NCBI RefSeq assembly: GCF_002127325.2
Contig: NC_035444.2
Coordinates: forward strand, 78,117,392 to 78,181,391
Direction of reading: 5' to 3'
Origin: Helianthus annuus
Lineage: Eukaryota; Streptophyta; Magnoliopsida; Asterales; Asteraceae
DNA length: 64,000 nt
The position numbers and the translations under genes are program-made. Position 1 is the first letter of the stretch. Every line of letters starts with the position of its first letter. Shown piece by piece: positions 31,992 through 44,200 of the stretch. The notes beneath the pieces are model-generated. The model made no database searches, had not been told where the DNA came from, and worked only from the letters and a program-made list of their open reading frames with translations.

Positions 31992-32798
31992 ATTGTTCAC
32001 GATAAAACCATAGGTGCTCGGTCAGATCAGCTCGAAGGTTATGGTGTGTGTCCCTGTCACATATCCTCACTCAGATAACTTCTTTTTCAGCGTATATAGG
32101 TAGTGGGTTCGTCAGTTGGTTACTTTCATCATAACTTTCCCCACAAAACGCTTTGTCCGAGTCCTCCAATTTCATGTTATGCAATATGATGCACGTATAT
32201 ATGATGTTTCTCAATTTACTTTTTTCAAGTATTCTCGACGGCTTGGCAATGATAGACCATCTCTTTTTTAACACACCAAAAGCCCGCTCGACATTTTTTC
32301 TTGCGGACTTTTGTTTCTACTTGTAATGCATTCTTTTCTCGTCATCTGGACACGAAAGAGTTTTCACAAACGTCGCCCACTCTGGATAAATAACGTCTGT
32401 GAGATAGTACACATACTTATACTCCACATTGTTTGCATAGAATGAAGTATCTGGTGTAACACCATCTATGACATCGTCTAAAAGATTCGAAGATTGTAAA
32501 ACTGCGATGTCATTGTTCGCCCCAGCCATGCCAAAGTACGCATGCCAAATATATAAATCTTGAGACGCGACCGCTTGTAATATTAGGGTAGGACCATTGT
32601 GGTCCCCACGATGGTGTTGCCCTTTCCAAGCGGTTGGACATGTCGCCCACTCCCAGTGCGTGCAATCAATACTACCCAACATCCCAGGAAACCCATGTAT
32701 CCACTGATGGGCCTCGTATAAAAGTGGAACGTCGGCAGCAGTTGGCATCCTCAAATATCGCCTCCCGTAAAGAAAGTTAACAGCTAATATAATAGTGT
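31992..32798 (-). pseudogene. PIF/Harbinger-type transposase, central and C-terminal part
   Basis: The - strand frame reads NFLYGRRYLRMPTAADVPLL, HGFPGMLGSIDCTHWEW (first catalytic Asp), DLYIWHAYFGMAGANNDIAVL, YYLTDVIYPEW (second Asp region), then RKNVERAFGVLKKRWSII and LHNMKLED. This is the standard order of Harbinger/ALP1-like DDE transposases. One in-frame TAG near 32320 (MHYK-stop-KQKSARKNVER) and a stop near 32070 interrupt it. The C-terminus RDTHHNLRADLTEHLW is visible down to about 31995. The decayed gypsy LTR ends directly beside it. Confidence 0.85.
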
Positions 32799-32805
32799 TA
32801 ATAAA

Positions 32806-32811
32806 ATATTA

Positions 32812-32862
<51 letters not shown>

Positions 32863-32905
32863 CAACAACAATAATAATAATAAACAATAAATAATAATAA
32901 TAACA
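32806..32905. repeat. (AAT)n microsatellite
   Basis: About 100 bp of ATA/AAT repeats with a few AAC units. It sits exactly between two pieces of Harbinger transposase that point in opposite directions. Confidence 0.95.
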
Positions 32906-33143
32906 ATAACGAGATCGGTTAGGTGCTCATGAACGTTTAATGCATGATTATTTTTGTGAAAATCCGTTGTACGGTGATGGACAGTTTAGGCGTAGGTTTC
33001 GTATGAGACGTCGTCTTTTCTTAAGAATTTCTAATGATCTTGCTACCGAATTCCCTTTTTCACACAAAGAGAAAGTGTTAGTTGCAAAATTGGTTTCTCT
33101 AGAATACAAAAGTGTAGGCCACACCCCATGTCCTTATTGGTAA
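32905..33143 (+). pseudogene. PIF/Harbinger-type transposase, N-terminal fragment in inverted orientation
   Basis: The + strand frame reads RDRLGAHERLMHDYFCENPLYGDGQFRRRFRMRRRLFLRI..., typical of the N-terminus of plant Harbinger transposases. In an intact gene on the - strand this piece would lie to the right of 32798 and read leftwards; here it reads rightwards. After about residue 40 it no longer resembles the family and ends at 33143. Confidence 0.75.
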
Positions 33144-33984
33144 ATAACAGTTTGGACTATTGAAATGCAGCAAAAAAGTAAGATAAACTTAACCATATTT
33201 CACAAGTCCTAATGACCAAAATTTTATATATCTATTTACATACAATATAATAAAATAATATATTTGAGGACACGTGACATTTCCTCGTGTATTCTCACAC
33301 TTATTTCTAGTCTTTCTCTTCTATATTTTAATTAATAATACTGAATCATATTTTCTTGTTTCTTTCACCGACTAAATAATAATATTAAGTAATAATTTTC
33401 TCCTTTCTTATTTATTTATTTATTTATTTATTAATAGCTATTTAATATTTTATTGATTGAAGCTCATGTGAGGACACACAAGAAAAATGTGAATGGTGCT
33501 AAGTGGTGTTCCAGCGGGTCCATTTTCATATTTACTCTAACTAAGAAACAATCCCGTATACATGTAGGTGATGTCCAACCCATGAAAGTAGCTACGATTT
33601 CCTAAGTTCTTTATGGCAAACTCACAGTAGGGATGAAATGAAACGTTGAATAGAGGCTTCATCATTTCGGTGAAAATGATATCATACACGTAGACTAACA
33701 GATAAATTAAGCAGGATCATTTGAGAAAGACAAACAAGGATGTGTATGCTTGACTGCATGAAAAACCTGGTTAATTAAGAAGGTGCTTAAACATTGGAAC
33801 TAAGCATGATGTGCTTGCTTTTGACCATAGAGGGCTTTATTAATCCAACAAACATGGTTAGGGAAATGAGGATCAATGAATCCTTATGGTTACTCCATGA
33901 AAACCATTTATAAAGGTGTTTTTAGTATCAACTTGATGCGAATGCCAGTGACAAGTAAGCACAATGGAGAAAACAATACTAAGT
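33144..33984. other. No recognisable gene; AT-rich with a (TTTA)n run
   Basis: No coding sequence or terminal repeat was recognised. A TTTA microsatellite lies at 33409-33434. The right end may hold the decayed 3' end of the copia remnant that starts at 33985, but no LTR matching 35883-36479 was found. Confidence 0.5.
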
Positions 33985-35470
33985 ATTCACTCTTTGACAA
34001 CGAGGTTAATGGTGTAAGAGTATTCAAAACCAGTAGTTGAGGACCTAGAAACAGTTGCCTGCCTTTTACTTTTCCACGAAATTAAACAATTTCCAAATAA
34101 AACACAATAGCCTATAACAGACTTCCTTGACTTTAGGTACTTAGCCCATTCAGAATCTACAAATGCTACAAGATTGAAATTAGAAATTTTACTAAACAAA
34201 CAACTTTTCCAGGTGCCTATTTTAAATACCTCAAAAGTCTAATTGCAATTTTCAAGTGACCTTGTATTGGAGCATGCATATATTGACTTAGATAGTGAAG
34301 TGTATGATATATCAGGTCTGGTATGAGCAAGATAGATTAGCTTGCCAACCAGTTTTTGATATCCAGTAATATTATCAACAATATCAACATTTTATTTACA
34401 CGAATTTGTTAAAATATGATTTTGCTCAATTGGATTACCGACTGGTTTGCATGCTGTCATGCCATACTCAGCAAGATTTTCTTTGTGACAAGCATAAACC
34501 ATTCTTAACTTGAACAACTTCAATTCCAATAAAGTACCTATGTTCACCCAGGTCTTTATAAAAAACTTAGACCTTAAACTAAACTTAACCTTTTCTATCT
34601 AAGAAACACAGTTACCAGTAATGACAATATCGTCCACATAAACAAGCAAGTAAGCAATCACATCCGATCCAACTTTGGAAAACAAAGAATAGTCACATTT
34701 ACTTTGAAAAAATCCTAAGTCAAACAACACATTGACCAATTTTTCATTCCACATCCTAGTGGCTTGCTTCAACCCATATAAAGATTTCTTTAGTTCGCAA
34801 ACCCTATTTTCTTCCTTTGAATAATAACCATCGGGAAGACTCATATAAACATCCTCATTCAAATTACCATACAAAAACGCATTATTCACATCTAATTGAT
34901 ATAATTTCCAACCTTTTCTACTGCTATAGACAAGATACATCTAACAATAACAAGTTTAACCACAAGTGAAAATGTTTCATCAAAGTCAACACCTTGTTTT
35001 TTACTATAGTGTTTGGCAACAAGCCTGGCTTTAAATCTTTCAATTTCACCTATTGACTTAGATTTTATTTTATAAATCCTTTATAGTCAACAACACTTCT
35101 ACCAGGAGGTAACTCAACAAGATCCCATGTATCATTTCTATGAAGAGGTTCAATCTCTTCATCCATGGTTGACACCCAATTGGATCCTTGGAAGCCTCAT
35201 AGAAGTTGTTTGGCTCACAAGTTTTATCAAGTATAGAAGTAAAGCACTTATGTTCTACAGATAAATTTGAATAGTTAACTACTCTTTCTAGCCCATATTT
35301 GACTTTTCCTTCAACAATAAACTAAGACTTCTAGGTAATGTAGAACTCCTAGTAGATCTCCTAGGAGTGGCTTGAACCTCTAACTCACCTTCACTAATAC
35401 CCTCATATATATGATCTTCTACACTTTCAATCATCACATGATCAACCCTATCAATATTATTACTTGACAT
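33985..35470 (-). pseudogene. Ty1/copia RT and RNase H remnant
   Basis: Read right to left: RRSTRSS linker (about 35370), NDTWDLVELPPGRSVVDYKG (about 35090-35150), LYQLDVNNAFLYGNLNEDVYM and SLYGLKQATRMWNEKL, LLVYVDDIVITG (RT active site, 34610-34650), GMTACKPVGNPI and RPDISYT (34280-34480), then FVDSEWAKYLKSRKSVIGYCVLFGNCLISWKSKRQATVSRSST (RNase H, 34020-34180). Several stops and frameshifts separate these blocks. Integrase and protease are absent, so the element is internally deleted as well as mutated. Confidence 0.87.
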
Positions 35471-35882
35471 ACCAGGCTGCTTCTCTTGAGCCCTGCCTAA
35501 AGTATCAGGAACACCTAATACTTATTGCTAAGATTCATGTGTCCCTGATTCAGTACTAGAACAACCCCTTTCTTCATCATTGGGTTTTTAGGTGTTTGGT
35601 ATTTAGAGTTTTCATAGATATCAAAAAATAAAAATTTGTAACATCGTTATCATTATTTCCATCAAACAGTTTTAATATGTTTTTATCTTTAAAAGGAATT
35701 ACATCTCTCTAAGTTCTATTGAAATTTAATTCAGAAAATAGAGTATCAGAAACAAGTTGTAGATTTGATTGGTCTAATTCTTCTCCATGTCCTTTGATCA
35801 CTCAATCAGTTATCAATTTGAGCTAGTTTATCTTCTGAATCAAGGTGTGGTCAATTCAGTGAAACCTTGCTTTGATACCAAT
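35471..35882 (-). other. Deleted interior and primer-binding site of the copia remnant
   Basis: Little coding signal remains. At the right end the - strand shows TTCAACA-ATTGGTATCAAAGCAAGG. TGGTATCAAAGCA matches the initiator-tRNA-Met primer site, and the LTR end is just before it. Confidence 0.65.
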
Positions 35883-36479
35883 TGTTGAATTTGAGATTGT
35901 GTGTAGTGTGTATTTTTATGATAAAGCAGTTAATCAAATTGAAAATTCAATCAAACAGTGATAAGCAAACACATCAATCTAACACTACTGGATTTGGGAA
36001 TGATTGCATAATGATTTCATTGAATTCATTATTATAAGATACAATCAGAAGGTACATATACTACTCCCCCTCACCAGGTGAACACTCTCTCACTTAGTTT
36101 TTATGCTCACAGCTCTAAGTGTTAATTATTACAATGAACAAGTTAAACTATATATAGGAGGAGTGAACTGTGGGTGACGTCATCATGAAAGCGACCCTTA
36201 ATAGCTTCATTAAATGATATAACTGCCAACCAGTTGTGAAACTGCTAGATAGTTACACTATTGCATTGAACTACTACTACTTTTCTGAGTTTAGTATTAA
36301 CTACTGGATTTCACAGAACTGCTGGTTGAACCAGCACTTCGGGAAATCCAGAACTTTGTCTTTAACTTGACTTGGTTTTCTAGTCTTCAGCCTTTGATTT
36401 TGGTTGACTTTAACTGTGCACTTGTTGACCAGCACTTTGACAATCCGTGATACGTGGTTGAAAACCCATTGTTTAATCA
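35883..36479 (-). repeat. 5' LTR of the copia remnant (outer end uncertain)
   Basis: On the + strand it starts TGTTGAATTTGAG beside the primer site. A CTATATATAGGAG box near 36147-36158 is a plausible TATA box. The outer end could be near 36479 or 36773; no second LTR was found for comparison. Confidence 0.5.
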
Positions 36480-38879
36480 TATTAAGTTTTTGTTCTTACT
36501 TTAATTTTAGTTTCGAATGGCCTACTTTGATAGAATTTGTGTTTTGCGGGTCTAACAGAGTTTAAGGAGCTATTCGAGAGCTTTACGAAGCATCGGGATG
36601 TGATTGGGACCAACATGACACATGGAATGAAGAAAACGGAGAACCAGAGTTGGGAGCTCCGTCGCTGACGGCCCCCTTTGGCCAGAAAGGTCCATAACAG
36701 TAGCCTAGAGCATCGGAAACAAACTAGGTTTAGACACTGCATCACTGACACCCAATCTCTGCGTTGCCAACACAACCTGGTTTGTTACCACGCTGATTTT
36801 TGATTTTTGCCCAATTTTGACCATGCTTTGGGCTATTATCAAATGGGTTACGAATTTTCAACATCATTAACACATTCTTGAAGCCTTTTTCTTCATCATC
36901 CTCATCTCTAATCCATATCTAACCTTCACCTAGGACCACCATCATAGACAATCATTCTAAACGTATTCCAAACCCTCACCACATCCTAACCCTAACCACA
37001 ATCATCCAATCCATTCTCACCACTCAAATATTACACCATCAACAAACCTAAACCCTAACTTCAACCTTTATCATTTCAAGAATCAAGATGAACTCGTTTG
37101 TGTTTCCAACATCCGGTGATGGTGTTCCGTCCACCAAGAGCGGCTAATCTCCCGGGTTTCACCCTGATGTAGGTTTTTGTAAGAATTTCTAGGGTTACAA
37201 CATTATGTTTATGATTTGATTTGTGACAAGTTGTTAAAGAATTTGAATCTTTTGATAATTTTCTTACATTTGTATTGAATTTATGAATTTTCGAGTGAGT
37301 TGTGAAATTTGACTTTGTGAAACAAACATGTGCAATTATGCCTTATCATAGGATAGGATTTACATGTTCTTGGCAACGAAGTGCATTGCGGTCCGTTCTT
37401 GAACGTTGATAGTTCTTGGCACCTAAGCCACGTGACAATAACGTCGTTAATAACTAAATTCAGTTACATTTAATCTAAAAAGTGTAGGAACCCTAGGTTT
37501 TACAACTACCAAGCCGGATCTTAACCTTGTTCCAAATTATTATTTTCAATCAAGTATTCAAGTTTTTGCATCATTTCAAGCAACCCAATTTTAGTAGTTA
37601 ATAACAAATTGTCGGCACATTTCGACATCTTTTCAAACTAACCAACAAACAAAGAAATAAATCAAACTTGCAAGCTTCATAAGTGTCTCTACTAAATAAT
37701 CGACCTAGTCCCGACTCAAACCAAAAACTCTTCGTGGTTCGACCCCTTACTACCACTAACTCATAGTTAAGGTAATTTAGGAAAATAAATATTATCTTTG
37801 ACCGGGGCGCGGCATTCCGATCAGGCGGCTATACGAACAGAAGAAAAAAAACTTACTATCGGACGACTGCATATTTTTGGAGGCTACTATTAGCAAAACA
37901 CACAAGGGACGATTTGAACGCTGTTTAAAAGAGGAATGTGTGCTAAAAAACTTGGTTTAGTGTATTGGTTGTTTCGGTTAGACTTTCATTTATTATTTCC
38001 GGTTTGATAAAACTTAAATACTTAGACAATGTTTTCTGAACTTATGTACTTTAGATTTATTTTTGTTTCACTTTTGACTATGAGTAGCTAAACTCGTTAT
38101 GGTTGCTTAGGTTGATGAACTAAACGAATTGTTTAAATGATTATTTTTTGGTTTTGAATGAATGTGTTGATTTACATGTAATAATTATGAAAAATATTCT
38201 AATTATTTGCGTGTTGGTAGTGATTGGTTTGATAATATATTTATTGGTTCCATTGCTCTAGATACTTAGAAATATACTTTAGAGTCAGTCTAGGTTGTTT
38301 TCTTTCATTCTAGGCCTTGAAAGTGAGAAATCTAATTCAAGTGAAGTAATTGTTAAAACCAATTGACTAAATTGTGCAATATCTTCTAGAGGTGAGAAAT
38401 CTAATTTAGAATTGCTAGGTTATTAGCTAGGCGTTGTTTGATAGTTGGGTGACCGATAGCTTGGATTCATCTATTTATTTGCGTCTAGAGTTTCCTAGGG
38501 ATTTAGTGTTCTTAGTTATTTCAGCTTCATAATTTGAGGGTTTTAGTACATAAATTACTATATACCTGATAGTTGTGGGACTTGGTGGTCGATAAGTCGA
38601 GTTAGTCCATATTAGCATTTCATCACTTGTCATACTGTTGGATTCGGCTTACTAAGCGGGGGTTTATTGAGTTAGACAGAGTCTTCATTCGAAACCAAGG
38701 TTAGGATTTTATTCATGAGTCTAGGGATTCTTGCCTATAACCTACTTTCCTATCATCCTTGATTTCACCTTAGTAGCCTTCAGCCTGCGTCTTGGTAATT
38801 TAAACCCTTAGTTAATTTAGGATATTAGTTTATTAAATAAGAAAACCCCAAAAACATAAATTAAACCAATTATGTAATT
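36480..38879. other. No gene; degenerate LTR- or leader-like DNA
   Basis: No ORF with a recognisable product. Phrases such as CTTCGTGGTTCGACCCCTTAC (near 37725) resemble the LTR or leader of Athila/Tat-type gypsy elements, and the stretch leads into the LTR-like end at 39062. I could not fix an LTR start. Confidence 0.35.
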
Positions 38880-39062
38880 AGTTGAGTCAGAGTCTAATTA
38901 GCGTCGCTAGTGTCTCGTGGGTTCGATACTCGGACTTCATTACTACGTACAGTAGGTACATTTATTTGTCAATGGTCTAGTATTTAGAGAGTCTTAGTTT
39001 ATAAATTTAAAACTAGGGTGTGTAGATTAGGTTAGTTTTTATAGACCGTATTTTGCACATCA
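38880..39062 (+). repeat. Right end of an Athila-like LTR
   Basis: CGTGGGTTCGATACTCGGAC, typical of Athila-type LTR tails, is followed about 100 bp later by TTTTGCACATCA, the same terminal sequence as the Athila-like LTR ending at 28632. It interrupts the RT of the neighbouring Tat-like remnant, whose frame stops at 39062. Confidence 0.45.
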
Positions 39063-41160
39063 ATCCTCCACGTGTTGTCTTGCTTTTTTACCATAACCAG
39101 CTTAGATATCCAGGTCTGGTATCGAACTTCTCTGATAATCCCCACATCCATTAGCTTACAAACGTCCTCTACAATTTCTTTGTTCCAAGCTGGAGCCATA
39201 CTCCTCTTTTTCTGAGCTACTGGTTTGGTGGAATGAAATATATGTAACTTGTGTTCGACCATCATCCTTGGAACTTCCACTGTATCAGAAATGTTGGCAC
39301 ACAAATACATCTAAGGAGCTAGATAACAATTTCCATAGTACTGCCTTGGTGTGTTCTGGTAATTGGGCTCTGACGACAATCTTTTTCTCTGGGAATGTAC
39401 TGACCATCCTTAATTTCAGTGGTTTGTTGTGGGTTTGGGGAACTTCCCATAGCCTTGCTTATTTTGGCCACACAATGAGTAACTCGGAGTCAGTTGTTGC
39501 GATTTTGGCTTCTGTTTGGAATTTTAAAGATTCGTGGATCGTTGAGCTGATAATACCAAAAGCACACATACATGGGCACCCAAGGATGACATTATGTACC
39601 AACTTTGCAACACCACTAAAATGTTAGATGAACCATTTTATGAATGATCCGGATCCTAAAGTGACCGGAAAGGTAATATGACCTACCGGTTGAACTACCT
39701 CCTAAGAGAAACTTATTAAGGGCATGGATACCTGAATTAACTTTGCTTTGGCGGTAGGAGCCAGTTGCTCGAAGCATTGTTGGTACATAATTTCGGATGC
39801 ACTGCCACTGTCAACGTAAACTCGGCGTACCTTCTTCCATGCTATAATGGCGGAAATCATGACCAGTCCCTCCTTAATGTTTTCTATTGGGATAGGAGGA
39901 AAGGACAAGGGTTTTTTGTATCCATGGAACCAGGTGAAGATAGGATCATTTCAATTCCAGATTTTGAACCTTCCGCATCATACACTTTCCAGATTGATTA
40001 TTTGGATTATCTACCACAGTCGGAGTTTCTTTTCCCTCTTTTAGTTCTTTCACTAGGTGAGAAAGTTTACCCGACCAAACCGCTTTTTCAATTTCTCACT
40101 TCATCGATTAGCAATCATCTATGTTATGGCCTTTGGCCCTATGATACTCACAATACTTCTTTGAGTTTTTGTCACCGGTGGAGTCTTGCTTCGGAGGGAT
40201 GGGAAATCCCACTCCTTCGGAGCTAAAGATCTCACTTGATGATTTGGTAATATTAGAAAGATTGTGAAATCTGGAGCTTATACTTCGTCCCCTAGTGTTA
40301 TTTCAGCCATTTCAGCTATATGGGTGGAATCGACTTCGTTTTCCCAAAGAACTTTTATCATAGACCGATCCTCCATTCTTTTTCCATGAGCATGAAGACT
40401 TTGCATCTGTATCAGACAATGGATTGGAAGCATTTTTCCTTTAAGCAAAGGCCCTGGCACGGTCCATGAGGACTTCCATTGTTTTAGGGAGATTCTTGTG
40501 TAATGTTTGCACAGCCAGAAAATCTCAAATGGTCTACTACCCACTGATTTACATGCTTTCTCGGTTAAACCAATCAATAAAGTTATAAAGAGATTCCCCG
40601 TCCTTCAACCTTATATTATGAACTCAGGTGATTTCCTTGGAATAATGTCGTTGTTGACTAAAGGTGGGGAAATAGTCTCCAGAACTCCTCGAATCCATCG
40701 ATCTCTCTCCCTCAGATAGAGTATCAAACCATACTCGAGATGCGCCAGTGAGAGTCTGGGCAAACATAAAACACCATGCTGGCATGGACCATTTCTCAAC
40801 ATTAGCCGCACCATCGAAATCAAACATATGATCGTCGGGATCTATTGTTCCTTCGTGCTTCTTTACTGTTTATGGCATTTTTAGCTTCGATAGGAGTTTT
40901 GCATTTATAATTTTCTGGGTAAACTTAGATTTTGCAGCCATGGAGATAGGACGATAAGGCTTTGTGAGCTCGGACTCTTCCATGGAAAAACCTTGAGGGC
41001 CGGAGACAGAGAAAAGACCTGTAGGAGAAGATTCGTTGTTGCAGCGGAAGGTGTTCATTCCATAGGAACCCTGGGATGGAATAGAGGTAACCACAGCGGA
41101 GATAATAGCATTCTTTTCAAGGAACGCAATCGAACTCGCTAGAAGAAGGAGTACCAACTA
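39063..41160 (-). pseudogene. Tat-lineage gypsy remnant: gag, protease and start of RT
   Basis: Right to left: Gag with SKFTQKIINAKLLSKLKMP, HEGTIDPDDHM, AANVEKWSMPAWCFMFAQTLTGASRVWFDTLSEGE (40660-40930); protease with VYVDSGSASEIMYQQCFEQL (about 39770-39850) and a degenerate NVILGCPC-type flap (about 39585); RT start with HKLHIFHSTKPVAQKKR, GIIREVRYQTWISKLVMVKKQDNTWRIDV (39070-39250). The order and motifs fit the Tat/Retand group. Many stops and frameshifts are present, and RT is cut off by the LTR-like sequence ending at 39062. Confidence 0.8.
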
Positions 41161-42450
41161 AGACAACAGGCAAAGTGGTAGTCGTACCTGAACTTAGAGG
41201 AGTAGAGACACTACAGGTTACAACTATGGAAAAAGTGGAAGTCTGAACTACAGTAAAAGAAGCGTCTATTCAAAAGAAGTAGGAGCCACCATAGTTCAGT
41301 AAGTAAAATGAATTCAAGTATCTCAAAACTTTGAACAACAATTGGATGGAGTCGATGGAAGATCCAAGAACAAGACCTCCATATGTCCAGTAGGTTGAAT
41401 CTGTGAACAGGAAGCGAACCTGCACAGAAATCGTTAGGCACGCTACAGAGATAGGAGGGCTACTCTAAGACCACCATCCAGCGTGAGGATAAGTATTTTT
41501 TAGAGAGAGAAAATAAGGCTGAATACTCAGAAAAATGTATTTCAAATGTACTTGGATTTGAGTTTTAATACCCTTTGATTTGGATGACGTCATACGACTC
41601 AAGTTCCCCTATGGCCGATGTGTTTTTCCCCGGTGGTTGGGGTGCCACACTACTCCTTGATCTGGATGACTATTATTTGTACTCCTTGGTTTGATATTTA
41701 TGACATAATCTCTTCAACTACAAAATAAGAAAAATATCTTCAACTCTGGGATCGTACTTGGTCGTGTTTAAATCAACTTCATAAACGGTGTGAGGATTGT
41801 TTTCCATATGAATAGCTCAGGTAATATCTATTAACCTAGTCTGAATTGTGGGGAATCCAATTTAGTTAGGCGACAATACAAGATTACTTAATTTTTCACT
41901 ATTTTCATTAATTTGTCAACGTTTACAATCCTGAAAACAAACTGACAGAGCTTCACCGTCTGATCATCAAAATCTATCTAATCCTAAGTCTACACGGCTA
42001 TTTATACTAACATTGGCTACCTACGTGCTGACCTAAGAAAGATACGTGGATCGAAAAGTAGTTGGGGATAATGATTGGCCAACAAGACATGCATAGCTTT
42101 GTTATTGAAGTAAAATTCAGAGAAAAAACGGTAAAATTGCATATAGGTCTAACAATTGATTAATTTAGTTGATGGAACTTACGGCTCCGATTAAGATAAC
42201 CCACCTAGTATCAAGATGACGGCATCGATCTATTGGTTTGGAACAATCAATTTAGGGTTCAACCGTGTATTTGGAAATCTAAAGCTAGATGTAGCGTTGA
42301 TGATTTTGGAGGAAAGCATGATTTTACAAAGGAATCAGTTTAGCGTTCGATAGTCATGGGTTCTGCATTAGTGAAGAAGTGGTGGCTTTATGGAAGATGT
42401 GGTATACCATTGTAGTAGTAAATAAATGGGAGAAGGCATTTTGAATGAAT
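41161..42450 (-). other. Probable leader, primer site and 5' LTR remains of the Tat-like element
   Basis: On the - strand near 41630-41651, TGGCACCCCAACCACCGGGG resembles the Tat-lineage primer site (TGGCGCCCACCGTGGGG), but imperfectly. About 350 bp further, GTATAAATAGCC (+ strand 41998-42007) is a minus-strand TATA-like box, as expected in an LTR. No partner LTR is visible, so this is tentative. Confidence 0.35.
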
Positions 42451-44200
42451 TGGAAGAAACGAAAGGTCAATGTCTATTAAATGAATATATTAATATGGTG
42501 TGATAAGAGACTAGGGAGTGAGAAAAGAGAGAGATGTAATATGTAATTGTCTTTATGATTCTGTAGTTTTTTGTCTTTTCCTGTTTTTTTCTCAGTTTCT
42601 AGCTGGCTCTTTGTATATATATATAAAGTGATTTGCCATTAAAAAAATAAAAAAAGAAGGAAAAAGAATTAAGGGTTGAAATGTGGGAAAGATGTACTAA
42701 AATTCTGGAATCTGCTTTTTGAAAATATAAGCAGACATTTTGAATTCATCCATAAAAATAGGGAACCAAAAGTTGTGTGCGATGAAGCAGGTAAAACCCA
42801 AGTTTGGAGGTTACTATTCAGGGTAAAAAAACTTGCTATTTTTTTTTTTATGGTGGTTTGAAGACAGAGATCAAAAGTTAAGGGAGTTGACATAAGTTAA
42901 CAAAGCCAAGATTATATATTATATAATGTTAATCTCTATATATCTCTGGAGCGTATGATATTAAAGTGGGTTAGTTGACATATAGAAGGCCATGCCATGA
43001 CATTGTAATGGTAGACAATGGAGGCATGAACCAGATGACACCGCCATCATCCTCTCAAAAGTCGGTGATTGAATCAAAATCAAGAGGATGAATCAGTTTG
43101 AATAAGATTTTACAAGTAAGGCCTTCCCATACTTGAAATCAAGTTTTAAATAAAAATGACCAAGCCACACCCACGTGCCTCTACCAACCACGTCCCAGAA
43201 TCTGTTTGCTATTGAAGACTAGACAAATCAAAACTCAACACAAGGGGTTCTGCCGCATGAAGCACAACCCCAAGCTTACAGACTTGGCAGAAAAGATAAA
43301 AAAAAAGCCACCAAGGCACGCGGTCGGCCTAATCAAACATGCCTCCATGCCTAAGACCCCAACTGAAGATAAAACAAGTATGGACCCCACAAGAGTTGAC
43401 CACAATCGTGCCTCACCTAGGCATGAGGCCATGAGCCATGCAAAAGTCAACTCTACAACTGTCACAAGACAACAAACAATAAAAAGTCAACAACACATAC
43501 GTCATTCAGCCTGGACGTTAATGACGCGAGTTGTTAAGAGATCTGCCCAAGGATGTTATCTTGGATGGTAACAGAACATCGCACTCTGTTATCGTTTAGT
43601 AAGTACAACAATTGAGTCCAATGTGTGAAATTGATGATTTCCCGTGTTCTAGATATATATATGTTTATGGCATTTAAGTCGGCTATGATAAAATCTTCTT
43701 CTTCTGCGTTGGTTTTTCAAGTGTACTTTGTATTAAATTTTGGTTAAATAGGTGTTAACAAATGGGGGTTTTCATGTTGATGATGGTGGAGTGACGGTAG
43801 AAGAGGCTGCAAATGGTGATAGTTAAGGGTGAATCTCACAAAATTTGTTGGAGTATGCTTATTGAGTGAGGCCTATATGAAATTAATTGATTAATTAATT
43901 AATTTATTATCTTTTAATGTTCTAATTATTTTATTTACTAGTAAGAGTAATTTAGTCATATTACATATACTTAACCAGAAAAACTAACGATCATCTAGTC
44001 GGGGACTATCTGAGTAATAATCGAGTAAACCATAGGGAACATATATGTAATTTTAAAAAGTTTAGGACTTAAAGCAAAATAATGGTAAACCACAAGGACT
44101 ATCCATGTAATTTTCTCATGATTATATATAAGCAATAATATCAATCTTATATTATATCATCCAATCATCCATTGAAGGCTCAAACTTCTAAAAGTTTTGA
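42451..44200. other. No recognisable gene
   Basis: AT-rich, with microsatellite-like TA runs (42615, 42915). A 121-codon frame at 43206-43571 has no recognisable domain. Phrases like GGTAAACCACAAGGACTATC (near 44090) resemble ends of small plant DNA transposons. The stretch ends in the duplicated octamer AGTTTTGA that flanks the next element. Confidence 0.5.

Noticed and set aside
39268..39627. 119-codon frame on the + strand
   Set aside because: Antisense to the protease-RT region of the Tat-like remnant; no family resemblance of its own.
43206..43571. 121-codon open frame on the + strand
   Set aside because: No recognisable domain, Lys/His/Thr-rich composition of translated noncoding DNA, and no neighbouring coding sequence.
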